Of a DNA stretch of 64,000 bases, positions 1 to 10,101 are shown one piece after another. The stretch's first letter is position 1; the number at the start of each line of letters is the position of its first letter. Under the pieces are notes generated by a model. That model worked only from the letters and a program-made list of their open reading frames with translations. It searched no databases and was not told the DNA's origin. The stretch comes from Baylisascaris procyonis (lineage: Eukaryota > Nematoda > Chromadorea > Rhabditida > Ascarididae): assembly GCA_037389465.1 (NCBI GenBank), contig JAZARR010000005.1, positions 50,733 to 114,732 on the forward strand, written 5' to 3'. Both the position numbers and the translations under genes were made by a program.

Positions 1-62
1 CAGGCGCACGAGAACGGAGCACGGTTGTTGACGACCGAAGGCGACGTTCCGTTGAAGGTGAT

Positions 63-149
63 GTTGGAGACGACGTACTGTTAAAGGCACTGTTGGAGAC
101 GACGTACTGTTGAAGGCACTGTTGGAGACGACGTACTGTTGAAGGCGGT
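63..149. repeat. 29-bp minisatellite, 3 copies
   Basis: Three head-to-tail copies of a unit beginning GTTGGAGACGACG occupy 63-91, 92-120 and 121-149. They differ by a single base in the first copy and a few bases at the end of the third. No coding role is apparent. Confidence 0.9.
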
Positions 150-354
150 GCGGGCGAAGCGTGAAGGCCACTAAGTGGCCGATGGCTAGCAAGCGAATGG
201 CGGAGTTGAGCTTGGGCTGCTTATATCCCTTTGCGCAACTCCGCCTTCCATTACGTTGGCCCTTTCCGATACGGTATCACGCCTCTTTTTGTGGGCCATG
301 ATTCCTTTTAGCATCGTTCCGTTTCCGGTGCTGATGCATCGGCTGTCCATCTTA

Positions 355-405
355 GCTGGCGCCGCTGAGACGGCTGACCGTCTTTTGCTATTCAGCGGCG
401 CCAGC
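355..405. repeat. 14-bp perfect inverted repeat with nested hairpin
   Basis: GCTGGCGCCGCTGA at 355-368 is the exact reverse complement of 392-405. The 23-nt loop holds a second hairpin, GACGG at 369-373 pairing with CCGTC at 378-382, directly followed by TTTT. It could be a cruciform or a structured RNA; the function is unknown. Confidence 0.85.
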
Positions 406-550
406 GAGTCGCCATGACGGCATGAGCCTTCATGCATGCACTCGCTATTCGCGACACGTATTGCACTCCCAGAACGTATTCGCCTGTTCGGCGCCTCCCG
501 ATGAGGAGGAACAAGCTAGGTTCACTCGTCGTTTATTGCAAGCTCATCCG

Positions 551-622
551 AGGTCCCGGGGACATTTGAACTCCCGTCGCAGGATTCAATGTCCTGAGTG
601 CTGACCGCTACACCACGGGACC
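551..622 (-). tRNA. tRNA-Gln-UUG variant with U33A
   Basis: The anticodon loop reads CATTGAA, so the invariant U33 is A. One T-stem pair next to the loop is also lost. Decoding function is doubtful. Confidence 0.6.
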
Positions 623-830
623 GTTGTCGTTGTATTTTCGAATGCGTCGGTGAGAGCATACCACTCCGAAAAGCTCCCTCAAGGAAATGTTTATGATGAG
701 TCTTCATAGGGCGGGGAAAACAATTCATAAAACAGGACGTATTGCACTCCGAGAGCGTATTCACCTGTTCGGCGCCTCCCGATGAGGAGGGACAAGCTAG
801 GTTCATCGCCGTTTATTGCAAGCGCATCAG

Positions 831-902
831 AGGTCCCGTGGAGATTTGAACTCCCGTCGCAGGATTCAAGGTCCTGAGTGCTGACCGCTACACCACGGGA
901 CC
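831..902 (-). tRNA. tRNA-Gln-UUG variant with U33C
   Basis: The loop is CCTTGAA (C33), and the outer T-stem pair is a G-A mismatch. It shares these changes with the loci at 5604 and 7571. Confidence 0.6.
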
Positions 903-1111
903 GTTTATGTGGTATTTTGGAATGCGTCGGTGAGAGCATATCAATCCGAAATTCTCCCACATGAAAATGTGTATGATGTGTCGTCATAGGGCAGTTAAAA
1001 GAATTCATAAAACAGGACGTTTTGCGCTTCCAGAGCGTATTCACCTGTTCGGCGCCTACCGATGAAGAATGACAAGCTACGTTCACTCGTCGTTTATTGC
1101 AAGCGCATCAG

Positions 1112-1183
1112 AGGTCCCGTGGAGGTTTTAACTCCCGTCGCAGGATTCAAAGTCCTGAGTGCTGACCGCTACACCACGGGACC
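1112..1183 (-). pseudogene. tRNA-Gln-UUG-like, T-loop degenerate
   Basis: The anticodon arm is intact, but the T-loop reads TTAAAAC. The invariant C56 and the B box are therefore damaged. Confidence 0.65.
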
Positions 1184-1392
1184 GTTGTTGTGGCATTTTC
1201 GAATGCGTCGGTGAGAGCATATCAATCCGAAATTCTCCCACATGAAAATGTGTACGATGTGTGTTCATACGGCAGGGAAAAGAATTCATAAAGCAGGACG
1301 TATTGCACTCCCAGAGCGTATTCACCTGTTCGGGGCCTCCCGATGAGGAGGGACAAGCTAGGTTCACTCGTCGTTTATTTTAAGCGCATCCG

Positions 1393-1466
1393 AGGTCCCG
1401 GGGAGAGATTTGAGATCCCGTCGCAGGATTCGAAGTCGTGAATGCTGACCGCTGCACCACGGGACC
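1393..1466 (-). pseudogene. tRNA-Gln-like body with UCG (Arg) anticodon, degenerate
   Basis: The loop is CTTCGAA, giving anticodon UCG. The anticodon stem has a central mismatch (CACGA against TCCTG) and the T-arm carries a 2-nt insertion. Confidence 0.7.
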
Positions 1467-1675
1467 GTTGTTGGGGTATATTCGAATGCGTCAGTGAGAG
1501 CATATCAATCCGAAACTATCCCACTTGAAAATGTGTATGATGAGTCTTCATAGGGCATGGAAAACAATTCATAGAACACCGCTTATTGGACTTCGAGAGC
1601 GTATTGATCTATTCGGCGCCTCCCGATGAGGAGGAACAAGATGTACCGACTTGTCGTTTATTTCAAGCGCATCCG

Positions 1676-1746
1676 AGGTCCGGGGAGATTTGAACTCCTG
1701 TCGCAGGATTCAAAGTCCTGAGTGCTGACCGCTGTACCACGGGACC
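1676..1746 (-). tRNA. tRNA-Gln-UUG variant, acceptor deletion
   Basis: The locus is 71 nt because one C is missing from the 3' acceptor strand. The outer T-stem pair is also altered. The anticodon arm matches consensus. Confidence 0.6.
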
Positions 1747-1954
1747 GTTGTTGTGGTATTTTCGGATGCGTCGTGAGAGCATACCACTCCGAAAAGCTCC
1801 CTCAAGGAAATCTGAACGCTGAGTCTTCACAGGGCAGGGAAAAGAATTCATAAAACAGGACGTATTGCGCTTCCAGAGCGTATTCACCTGTTCGGCGCCT
1901 CCCGATGAGGAGGGACAAGCTAGGTTCACTCACCGTTTATTGCAAGCGCATCCG

Positions 1955-2026
1955 AGGTCCCGGGGAGATTTGAACTCCCGTCGCAGGATTCAAAGTCCTG
2001 AGTGCTGACCGCTACACCACGGGACC
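1955..2026 (-). tRNA. tRNA-Gln-UUG, intact
   Basis: All 72 nt match the array consensus; the loop is CTTTGAA. Confidence 0.92.
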
Positions 2027-2235
2027 GTTGTCGTTGTATCTTCGAATGCGTCGGTGAGAGCATACCACTCCGAAAAGCTCCCTCAAGGAAATGTTTATGA
2101 TAAGTCTTCATAGGGCGGGGAAAACAGTTCATAAAACAGGACGTATTGCACTCCCAGAGCGTATTCACGTGTTCGGCGCCTCCCGATGAGGAATGACAAG
2201 CTACCTTCACTCGTCGTTTATTGCAAGCGCATCCG

Positions 2236-2307
2236 AGGTCCCGGGGAGATTTGAACTCCCTTCGCAGGATTCAGAGTCCTGAGTGCTGACCGCTACACCA
2301 CGGGACC
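2236..2307 (-). tRNA. tRNA-Gln-CUG
   Basis: The loop is CTCTGAA. The only difference from consensus is one base in the variable loop. Confidence 0.9.
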
Positions 2308-2516
2308 GTTGTCGTTGCATTTTCGAATGCGTCGGTGAGAGCATGCCACTCCGAAAAGCTCCCTCAAGGAAATGTTCATGATAAGTCTTCATAGGGCGGG
2401 GAAAACAATTCATAAAACAGGACGTATTGCACTCCCAGAACGTATTCGCCTGTTCGGCGCCTCCCGATGAGGAGGAACAAGCTAGGTTCACTCGTCGTTT
2501 ATTGCAAGCGCATCCG

Positions 2517-2588
2517 AGGTCCCGGGGAGATTTGAACTCCCGTCGCAGGATTCAAAGTCCTGAGTGCTGACCGCTACACCACGGGACC
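2517..2588 (-). tRNA. tRNA-Gln-UUG, intact
   Basis: This is an exact consensus copy. The reading frames across this unit are by-products of the repeat. Confidence 0.92.
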
Positions 2589-2797
2589 GTTGTTGTGGTA
2601 TTTTCGAATGCGTCGATGAGAGCATATCAATCCGAAATCCTCCCACATGAAAATGTGTACGATGTGTGTTCATACGGCGGGGAAAACGATTCTTAAAGCA
2701 GGACGTATTGCACTCCCAGATCGTATTCACCTGTTCGGCGCCTCCCGATGAGGAGGGACAAGCTAGGTTCACTCGTCGTTTATTGCAAGCGCATCCG

Positions 2798-2869
2798 AGG
2801 TCCCGGGGAGATTTGAACTTTCGCCGCGGGATTCAAAGTCCTGAGTGCTGACCGCTACACCATGGGACC
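2798..2869 (-). pseudogene. tRNA-Gln-UUG-like, three stems damaged
   Basis: The T-stem 5' side reads GAAAG, the anticodon stem has an A-C mismatch, and acceptor base 7 is A. The UUG loop itself is intact. Confidence 0.7.
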
Positions 2870-3078
2870 GTTGTTGTGGTATTTTGGAATGCGTCGGTGA
2901 GAGCATGCCACTCCGAAAAGCTCCCTCAAGGAAATGTTCATGATAAGTCTTCATAGGGCGGGGAAAACAATTCATAAAACAGGACGTATTGCACTCCCAG
3001 AACGTATTCGCCTGTTCGGCGCCTCCCGATGAGGAGGAACAAGCTAGGTTCACTCGTCGTTTATTGCAAGCTCATCCG

Positions 3079-3150
3079 AGGTCCCGGGGAGATTTGAACT
3101 CCCGTCGCAGGATTCAAAGTCCTGAGTGCTGACCGCTACACCACGGGACC
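3079..3150 (-). tRNA. tRNA-Gln-UUG, intact
   Basis: Exact consensus over 72 nt. Confidence 0.92.
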
Positions 3151-3359
3151 GTTGTTGTTGTATTTTCGAATGCGTCGGTGAGAGCATACCACTCCGAAAA
3201 GCTCCCTCAAGGAAATGTTTATGATGAGTCTTCATAGGGCGGGGAAAACAATTCATAAAACAGGACGTATTGCACTCCCAGAAGGTATTCGCCTGTTCGG
3301 CGCCTCCGGATGAGGAGGAACAAGCTAGGTTCACTCGTCGTTTATTGCAAGCGCATCCG

Positions 3360-3432
3360 AGGTCCCGGGGGTGATTTGAACTCCCGTCGCAGGATTCAAA
3401 GTCCTGAGTGCTGACCGCTACACCACGGGACC
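3360..3432 (-). tRNA. tRNA-Gln-UUG variant, 1-nt insertion
   Basis: The locus is 73 nt, with one extra base where the T-stem 3' side meets the acceptor. The anticodon arm is intact. Confidence 0.65.
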
Positions 3433-3641
3433 GTTGTTGTGGTATTTTCGAATGCGTCGATGAGAGCATATCAATCCGAAATCCTCCCACATGAAAATGT
3501 GTACGATGTGTCTTCATACGGCGGGGAAAACGATTCTTAAAGCAGGACGTATTGCACTCCCAGATCGTATTCACCTGTTCGGCGCCTCCCGATGAGGAGG
3601 GACAAGCTAGGTTCACTAGTCGTTTATTGCAAGCGCATCCG

Positions 3642-3713
3642 AGGTCCCGGGGAGATTTGAACTTTCGCCGCGGGATTCAAAGTCCTGAGTGCTGACCGCT
3701 ACACCATGGGACC
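3642..3713 (-). pseudogene. tRNA-Gln-UUG-like, three stems damaged
   Basis: It carries the same T-stem, anticodon-stem and acceptor changes as the locus at 2798, so it is a local duplicate of that unit. Confidence 0.7.
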
Positions 3714-3922
3714 GTTGTTGTGGTATTTTGGAATGCGTCGGTGAGAGCATACCACTCCGAAAAGCTCCCTCAAGGAAATGTGTACGATGAGTCTTCACAG
3801 GGCAGGGAAAAGAATTCATAAAACAGGATGTATTGCACTATCAGAGCGTATTCAGCTGTTCGACGGCTCCCGATGAGGAGGGACAAGCTAGGTTCACTCG
3901 TCGTTTATTGCAAGCGCATCCG

Positions 3923-3994
3923 TGGTCGAGGAGAGATTTGAGCTCCCGTCGCAGGATTCAAAGTCGTGAATGCTGACCGCTGCACCACGGGACC
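3923..3994 (-). pseudogene. tRNA-Gln-UUG-like, acceptor broken
   Basis: The 3' acceptor strand is disrupted and the discriminator position is A. The anticodon stem has the CACGA mismatch. Confidence 0.7.
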
Positions 3995-4202
3995 GTTGTT
4001 GGGGTATCTTCGAATGCGTCAGTGAGAGCATATCAATCCGAAATTATCCCACTTCAAAATGTGTATGATGAGTCTTCATAGGGCATGGAAAACAATTCAT
4101 AGAACACCGCTTACTGGACTTCGAGAGCGTATTGATCTATTCGCGCCTCCCGATGAGGAGGAACAAGATGTACCGACTTGTCGTTTATTGCAAGCGCATC
4201 CG

Positions 4203-4273
4203 AGGTCCGGGGAGGTTTGAACTCCCGTCGCAGGATTCAGAGTCCTGAGTGCTGACCGCTACACCACGGGACC
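4203..4273 (-). tRNA. tRNA-Gln-CUG variant, acceptor deletion
   Basis: The locus is 71 nt with one C missing in the 3' acceptor strand. The B box reads GTTCAAACC, and the anticodon arm is intact. Confidence 0.65.
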
Positions 4274-4482
4274 GTTGTCGTTGTATTTTCGAATGCGTCG
4301 GTGAGAGCATACCACTCCGAAAAGCTCCCTCAAGGAAATGTTTATGATGACTCTTCATAGGGCGGAGAAAACAATTCATAAAACAGGACGTAAGGCACTC
4401 CCAGAACGTATTCGCCTGTTCGGCGCCTCCCGATGAGGAATGAAAAGTTACCTTCACTCGTCGTTTATTGCAAGCGCATCCG

Positions 4483-4554
4483 AGGTCCCGGGGAGATTTG
4501 AACTCCCGTCGCAGGATTCAAAGTCCTGAGTGCTGACCGCTACACCACGTGACC
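4483..4554 (-). tRNA. tRNA-Gln-UUG variant, acceptor mismatch
   Basis: The 5' acceptor strand reads GGTCACG, giving one mismatch. The rest matches consensus. Confidence 0.7.
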
Positions 4555-4762
4555 GTTGTTGGGATATTTTCGAATGCGTCCTTGAGGGCGTGCCACTGGA
4601 AAGGCTCCCACATGAAAATGCGTGCGATCAATCTTCAGGGGGGATGGAAAACAGTTTACAAAAAAAAGTCTATTACAATCACAGAGCGTATTCGCCTGTT
4701 CGGCGCCTCCCGATGAGGAGGGACAAGCTAGGTTCACTCGTCGTTTATTGCAAGCGCATCCG

Positions 4763-4833
4763 AGGTCCGGGGAGGTTTCAACTCCCGTCGCAGGATTCAG
4801 AGTCCTGAGTGCTGACCGCTATGCCACGGGACC
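4763..4833 (-). pseudogene. tRNA-Gln-CUG-like, C56 lost
   Basis: The T-loop begins TTGAAAC, so C56 is G. The D-stem is altered and one acceptor base is deleted. Confidence 0.65.
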
Positions 4834-5042
4834 GTTGTCGTTGTGTTTTCGAATGCGTCGGTGAGAGCATATCACTCCGAAAAGCTCCCTCGCGGAAATG
4901 TTTATGATGAGTCTTCATAGGGCGGGGAAAACAATTCATAAAACAGGACGTATTGCACTCCCAGAGCGTATTCAAATGTTCGGCGCCTCCCGATGAGGAA
5001 TGACAAGCTACCTTCAATCGTCGTTTATTGCAAGCGCATCCG

Positions 5043-5114
5043 AGGTCCCGGGGAGATTTGAACTCCCCTCGCAGGATTCAGAGTCCTGAGTGCTGACCGC
5101 TACACCATGGGACC
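5043..5114 (-). tRNA. tRNA-Gln-CUG variant
   Basis: Acceptor position 7 is A (an A-C mismatch) and one variable-loop base differs. The anticodon and T arms are intact. Confidence 0.75.
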
Positions 5115-5323
5115 GTTGTCGTTGTGTTTTCGAATGCGTCGGTGAGAGCATATCAATCCGAAATTATCCCACTTGAAAATGTGTATGATGAGTCTTCATA
5201 GGGCATGGAAAACAATTCATAGAACACCAATTATTGGACTTCGAGAGCGTATTGATCTATTCGGCGCCTCCCGATGAGGAGGAACAAGGTGTACCGACTT
5301 GTCGTTTATTGCAAGCGCATCCG

Positions 5324-5394
5324 AGGTCCGGGGAGGTTTGAACTCCCGTCGCAGGATTCAGAGTCCTGAGTGCTGACCGCTACACCACGGAACC
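5324..5394 (-). tRNA. tRNA-Gln-CUG variant, weak acceptor
   Basis: The locus is 71 nt. The acceptor 5' side is GGTTCCG and the 3' side lacks one base. It is duplicated at 7291 as part of a 1,967-bp offset repeat. Confidence 0.6.
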
Positions 5395-5603
5395 GTTGTC
5401 GTTGTGTTTTCGAATGCGTCGGCGAGAGCATACCACTCCGAAAAGCTCCCTCAAGGAAATGTTTATGATGAGTCTTCATAGGGCGGGGAAAACAATTCAT
5501 AAAACAGGACGTATTGCACTCCGAGAGCGTATTCACCTGTTCGGCGCCTCCCGATGAGGAGGGACAAGCTAGGTTCACTCGCCGTTTATTGCAAGCGCAT
5601 CAG

Positions 5604-5675
5604 AGGTCCCGTGGAGATTTGAACTCCCGTCGCAGGATTCAAGGTCCTGAGTGCTGACCGCTACACCACGGGACC
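5604..5675 (-). tRNA. tRNA-Gln-UUG variant with U33C
   Basis: The loop is CCTTGAA. It carries the same changes as the loci at 831 and 7571. Confidence 0.6.
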
Positions 5676-5883
5676 GTTTTGTGGCATTTTCGAATGCGTC
5701 GGTGAGAGCATATCAATCCGAAATTCTCCCACATGAAAATGTGTATGATGTGTCGTCATAGGGCAGTTAAAAGAATTCATAAAACAGGACGTTTTGCGCT
5801 TCCAGAGCGTATTCACCTGTTCGGCGCCTACCGATGAGGAATGACAAGCTACGTTCACTCGTCGTTTATTGCAAGCGCATCAG

Positions 5884-5955
5884 AGGTCCCGTTGAGGTTT
5901 TAACTCCCGTCGCAGGATTCAAAGTCCTGAGTGCTGACCGCTACACCACGGGACC
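5884..5955 (-). pseudogene. tRNA-Gln-UUG-like, T-arm degenerate
   Basis: The T-loop is TTAAAAC with C56 lost, and the T-stem 3' side is altered. Confidence 0.65.
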
Positions 5956-6164
5956 GTTGTTGTGGTATTTTCGAATGCGTCGGTGAGAGCATATCAATCC
6001 GAAATTCTCCCACATGAAAATGTGTACGATGTGTGTTCATACGGCATAGAAAAGAATTCATAAAGCAGGACGTATTGCACTCCCAGAGCGTATTCACCTG
6101 TTCGGCGCCTCCCGATGAGGAGGGACAAGCTAGGTTCACTCATCGTTTATTTTAAGCGCATCCG

Positions 6165-6238
6165 AGGTCCCGGGGAGAGATTTGAGATCCCGTCGCAGGA
6201 TTCGAAGTCGTGAATGCTGACCGCTGCACCACGGGACC
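6165..6238 (-). pseudogene. tRNA-Gln-like body with UCG (Arg) anticodon, degenerate
   Basis: The loop is CTTCGAA in a mismatched stem, and the T-arm has a 2-nt insertion. It matches the locus at 1393. Confidence 0.7.
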
Positions 6239-6447
6239 GTTGTTGGGGTATATTCGAATGCGTCAGTGAGAGCATATCAATCCGAAACTATCCCACTTGA
6301 AAATGTGTATGATGAGTCTTCATAGGGCATGGAAAACAATTCATAGAACACCGCTTATTGGACTTCGAGAGCGTATTGATCTATTCGGCGCCTCCCGATG
6401 AGGAGTGACAAGCTACCTTCACTCGTCGTTTATTGCAAGCGCATCCG

Positions 6448-6519
6448 AGGTCCCGGGGAGATTTGAACTCCCGTCGCAGGATTCAGAGTCCTGAGTGCTG
6501 ACCGCTACACCACGGGACC
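6448..6519 (-). tRNA. tRNA-Gln-CUG, intact
   Basis: Exact consensus with loop CTCTGAA. Confidence 0.92.
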
Positions 6520-6728
6520 GTTGTCGTTGTATTTTCGAATGCGTCGGTGAGAGCATACCACTCCGAAAAGCTCCCTCAAGGAAATGTTTATGATAAGTCT
6601 TCATAGGGCGGGGAAAACGATTCTTAAAGCAGGACGTATTGCACTCCCAGATCGTATTCACCTGTTCGGCGCCTCCCGATGAGGAGGGACAAGCTAGGTT
6701 CACTCGTCGTTTATTGCAAGCGCATCCG

Positions 6729-6800
6729 AGGTCCCGGGGAGATTTGAACTTTCGTCGCAGGATTCAAAGTCCTGAGTGCTGACCGCTACACCATGGGACC
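6729..6800 (-). pseudogene. tRNA-Gln-UUG-like, T-stem broken
   Basis: The T-stem 5' side reads GAAAG against CTCCC, and acceptor position 7 is A. Confidence 0.6.
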
Positions 6801-7009
6801 GTTGTTGTGGTATTTTGGAATGCGTCGGTGAGAGCATGCCACTCCGAAAAGCTCCCTCAAGGAAATGTTCATGATAAGTCTTCATAGGGCAGGGAAAACA
6901 GTTCATAAAACAGGACGTATTGCACTCCCAGAGCGTATTCACGTGTTCGGCGCCTCCCGATGAGGAGGGACAAGCTAGGTTCACTCGTTGTTTATTGCAA
7001 GTGCATCCG

Positions 7010-7081
7010 AGGTCCCGGGGAGGTTTGAACTCCGTTCGCAGGATTCAGAGTCCTGAGTGCTGACCGCTACACCACGGGACC
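7010..7081 (-). tRNA. tRNA-Gln-CUG variant
   Basis: There are changes in the T-stem and variable loop, and the B box reads GTTCAAACC. The acceptor and anticodon arms are intact. Confidence 0.7.
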
Positions 7082-7290
7082 GTTGTTGTTGTATTTTCGA
7101 ATGCGTCGGTGAGAGCATGCCACTCCTAAAAGCTCCCTCAAGGAAATGTGTATGATGAGTCTTCATAGGGCATGGAAAACAATTCATAGAACACCGCTTA
7201 TTGGACTTCGAGAGCGTATTGATCTATTCGGCGCCTCCCGATGAGGAGGAACAAGGTGTACCGACTTGTCGTTTATTGCAAGCGCATCCG

Positions 7291-7361
7291 AGGTCCGGGG
7301 AGGTTTGAACTCCCGTCGCAGGATTCAGAGTCCTGAGTGCTGGCCGCTACACCACGGAACC
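7291..7361 (-). tRNA. tRNA-Gln-CUG variant, weak acceptor
   Basis: This is the duplicate of the 5324 locus: 71 nt, GGTTCCG acceptor, plus one D-loop change. Confidence 0.6.
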
Positions 7362-7570
7362 GTTGTCGTTGTGTTTTCGAATGCGTCGGCGAGAGCATAC
7401 CACTCCGAAAAGCTCCCTCAAGGAAATGTTTATGATGAGTCTTCATAGGGCGGGGAAAACAATTCATAAAACAGGACGTATTGCACTCCGAGAGCGTATT
7501 CACCTGTTCGGCGCCTCCCGATGAGGAGGGACAAGCTAGGTTCACTCGCCGTTTATTGCAAGCGCATCAG

Positions 7571-7642
7571 AGGTCCCGTGGAGATTTGAACTCCCGTCGC
7601 AGGATTCAAGGTCCTGAGTGCTGACCGCTACACCACGGGACC
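7571..7642 (-). tRNA. tRNA-Gln-UUG variant with U33C
   Basis: The loop is CCTTGAA, as at 831 and 5604. Confidence 0.6.
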
Positions 7643-7851
7643 GTTTATGTGGCATTTTGGAATGCGTCGGTGAGAGCATATCAATCCGAAATTCTCCCAC
7701 ATGAAAATGTGTATGATGTGTCTTCATAGGGCAGGGAAAACAATTCATAAAACAGGACGTTTTGCGCTTCCAGAGCGTATTCACCTGTTCGGCGCCTACC
7801 GATGAGGAATGACAAGCTACGTTCACTCGTCGTTTATTGCAAGCGCATCAG

Positions 7852-7923
7852 AGGTCCCGTGGAGGTTTTAACTCCCGTCGCAGGATTCAAAGTCCTGAGT
7901 GCTGACCGCTACACCACGGGACC
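7852..7923 (-). pseudogene. tRNA-Gln-UUG-like, T-loop degenerate
   Basis: C56 is lost (TTAAAAC), as at 1112. Confidence 0.65.
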
Positions 7924-8132
7924 GTTGTTCTGGCATTTTCGAATGCGTCGGTGAGAGCATATCAATCCGAAATTCTCCCACATGAAAATGTGTACGATGT
8001 GTGTTCATACGGCATAGAAAAGAATTCATAAAGCAGGACGTATTGCACTCCCAGAGCGTATTCACCTGTTCGGCGCCTCCCGATGAGGAGGGACAAGCTA
8101 GGTTCACTCATCGTTTATTTTAAGCGCATCCG

Positions 8133-8206
8133 AGGTCCCGGGGAGAGATTTGAACTCCCGTCGCAGGATTCGAAGTCCTGGATGCTGACCGCTACACCAC
8201 GGGACC
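8133..8206 (-). tRNA. tRNA-Gln-like body with UCG (Arg) anticodon
   Basis: The loop CTTCGAA sits in a perfect CAGGA/TCCTG stem, and the acceptor and B box are intact. The only structural oddity is a 2-nt insertion on the 3' side of the T-arm. It is the best preserved of the three UCG loci. The anticodon reads the Arg codon CGA while the body is that of tRNA-Gln. Confidence 0.75.
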
Positions 8207-8415
8207 GTTGTTGGGGTATTTTCGAATGCGTCAGTGAGAGCATATCAATCCGAAACTATCCCACTTGAAAATGTGTATGATGAGTCTTCATAGGGCATGG
8301 AAAACAATTCATAGAACACCGCTTATTGGACTTCGAGAGCGTATTGATCTGTTCGGCGCCTCCCGATGAGGAGTGACAAGCTACCTTCACTCGTCGTTTA
8401 TTGCAAGCGCATCCG

Positions 8416-8487
8416 AGGTCCCGGGGAGATTTGAACTCCCGTCGCAGGATTCAGAGTCCTGAGTGCTGACCGCTACACCACGGGACC
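8416..8487 (-). tRNA. tRNA-Gln-CUG, intact
   Basis: Exact consensus. Confidence 0.92.
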
Positions 8488-8696
8488 GTTGTCGTTGTAT
8501 TTTCGAATGCGTCGGTGAGAGCATACCACTCCGAAAAGCTCCCTCAAGGAAATGTTTATGATAAGTCTTCATAGGGCGGGGAAAACAATTCATAAAACAG
8601 GACGTATTGCACTCCCAGAACGTATTCGCCTGTTCGGCGCCTCGCGATGAGGAGGAACAAGCTAGGTTCACTCGTCGTTTATTGCAAGCGCATCCG

Positions 8697-8768
8697 AGGT
8701 CCCGGGGAGATTTGAACTCCCGTCGCAGGATTCAGAGTCCTGAGTGCTGACCGCTACACCACGGGACC
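8697..8768 (-). tRNA. tRNA-Gln-CUG, intact
   Basis: Exact consensus. Confidence 0.92.
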
Positions 8769-8977
8769 GTTGTTGTTGTATTTTCGAATGCGTCGATGAG
8801 AGCATATCAATCCGAAATCCTCCCACATGAAAATGTGTACGATGTGTGTTCATACGGCGGGGAAAACGATTCTTAAAGCAGGACGTATTGCACTCCCAGA
8901 TCGTATTCACCTGTTCGGCGCCTCCCGATGAGGAGGAACAAGCTAGGTTCACTCGTCTTTTGTTGCAAGCGCATCCG

Positions 8978-9049
8978 AGGTCCCGGCGACATTTGAACTC
9001 CCGTCGCAGGATTCAAAGTCCTGAGTGCTGACCGCTACACCACGGGACT
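8978..9049 (-). tRNA. tRNA-Gln-UUG variant, G1A
   Basis: Acceptor base 1 is A, and the T-stem 3' side has two mismatches. The anticodon arm is intact. Confidence 0.6.
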
Positions 9050-9258
9050 GCTGATGTGGTATTTTCGAATGCGTCGGTGAGAGCATACCACTCCGAAAAG
9101 CTCCCTCAAGGAAATGTTTATGATAAGTCTTCATAGGGCGGGGAAAACAATTCATAAAACAGGACGTATTGCACTCCCAGAACGTATTCGCCTGTTCGGC
9201 GCCTCCCGATGAGGAGGAACAAGCTAGGTTCACTCGTCGTTTATTGCAAGCGCATCCG

Positions 9259-9330
9259 AGGTCCCGGGGAGATTTGAACTCCCGTCGCAGGATTCAAAGT
9301 CCTGAGTGCTGACCGCTACACCACGGGACC
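9259..9330 (-). tRNA. tRNA-Gln-UUG, intact
   Basis: Exact consensus. Confidence 0.92.
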
Positions 9331-9539
9331 GTTGTTGTGGTATTTTCGAATGCGTCGATGAGAGCATATCAATCCGAAATCCTCCCACATGAAAATGTGT
9401 ACGATGTGTGTTCATACGGCGGGGAAAACGATTCTTAAAGCAGGACGTATTGCACTCCCAGATAGTATTCACCTGTTCGGCGCCTCCCGATGAGGAGGGA
9501 CAAGCTAGGTTCACTCGTCGTTTATTGCAAGCGCATCCG

Positions 9540-9611
9540 AGGTCCCGGGGAGATTTGAACTTTCGCCGCAGGATTCAAAGTCCTGAGTGCTGACCGCTAC
9601 ACCACGGGACC
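9540..9611 (-). tRNA. tRNA-Gln-UUG variant, T-stem weak
   Basis: The T-stem 5' side is GAAAG, giving two mismatches. Other arms match consensus. Confidence 0.6.
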
Positions 9612-9820
9612 GTTGTTGTGGTATTTTCGAATGCGTCGGTGAGAGCATGCCACTCCGAAAAGCTCCCTCAAGGAAATGTTCATGATAAGTCTTCATAGGG
9701 CAGGGAAAACAGTTCATAAAACAGGACGTATTGCACTCCCAGAGCGTATTCACCTGTTCGGCGCCTCCCGATGAGGAGGGACAAGCTGGGTTCACTCGTC
9801 GTTTATTGCAAGTGCATCCG

Positions 9821-9892
9821 AGGTCCCGGGGAGGTTTGAACTCCTGTCGCAGGATTCAGAGTCCTGAGTGCTGACCGCTACACCACGGGACC
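9821..9892 (-). tRNA. tRNA-Gln-CUG variant
   Basis: One T-stem change is present and the B box is GTTCAAACC. The cloverleaf is otherwise intact. Confidence 0.75.
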
Positions 9893-10101
9893 GTTGTTGT
9901 TGTATTTTCGAATGCGTCGGTGAGAGCATGCCACTCCGAAAAGCTCCCTCAAGGAAATGTTTGTGATGAGTCTTCATAGGGCAGGGAAAACAATTCATAA
10001 AACAGGACGTATTGCACTCGCAGAGCGTATTCACCTGTTCGGCGCCTCCCGATGAGGAGGGACAAGCTAGGTTCACTCGTCGTTTATTGCAAGCGCATCC
10101 G

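Larger units (their letters stand above)
1..452. other. Array-flanking sequence without a recognised gene
   Basis: This stretch precedes the first recognisable 281-bp unit. It holds a three-copy 29-bp minisatellite and a strong nested inverted repeat, listed separately. Reading frames are short and show no family motif, so I do not call a gene. Confidence 0.6.
5240..8670. repeat. Higher-order duplication in array 1, offset 1,967 bp
   Basis: The runs of loci 5324-5604-5884-6165-6448 and 7291-7571-7852-8133-8416 share the same diagnostic changes in the same order: weak acceptor CUG, U33C, C56 loss, UCG anticodon, intact CUG. The offset is 1,967-1,968 bp, or seven units. A third partial copy of the U33C, C56-loss and UCG run lies at 831-1466. 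Confidence 0.85.
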
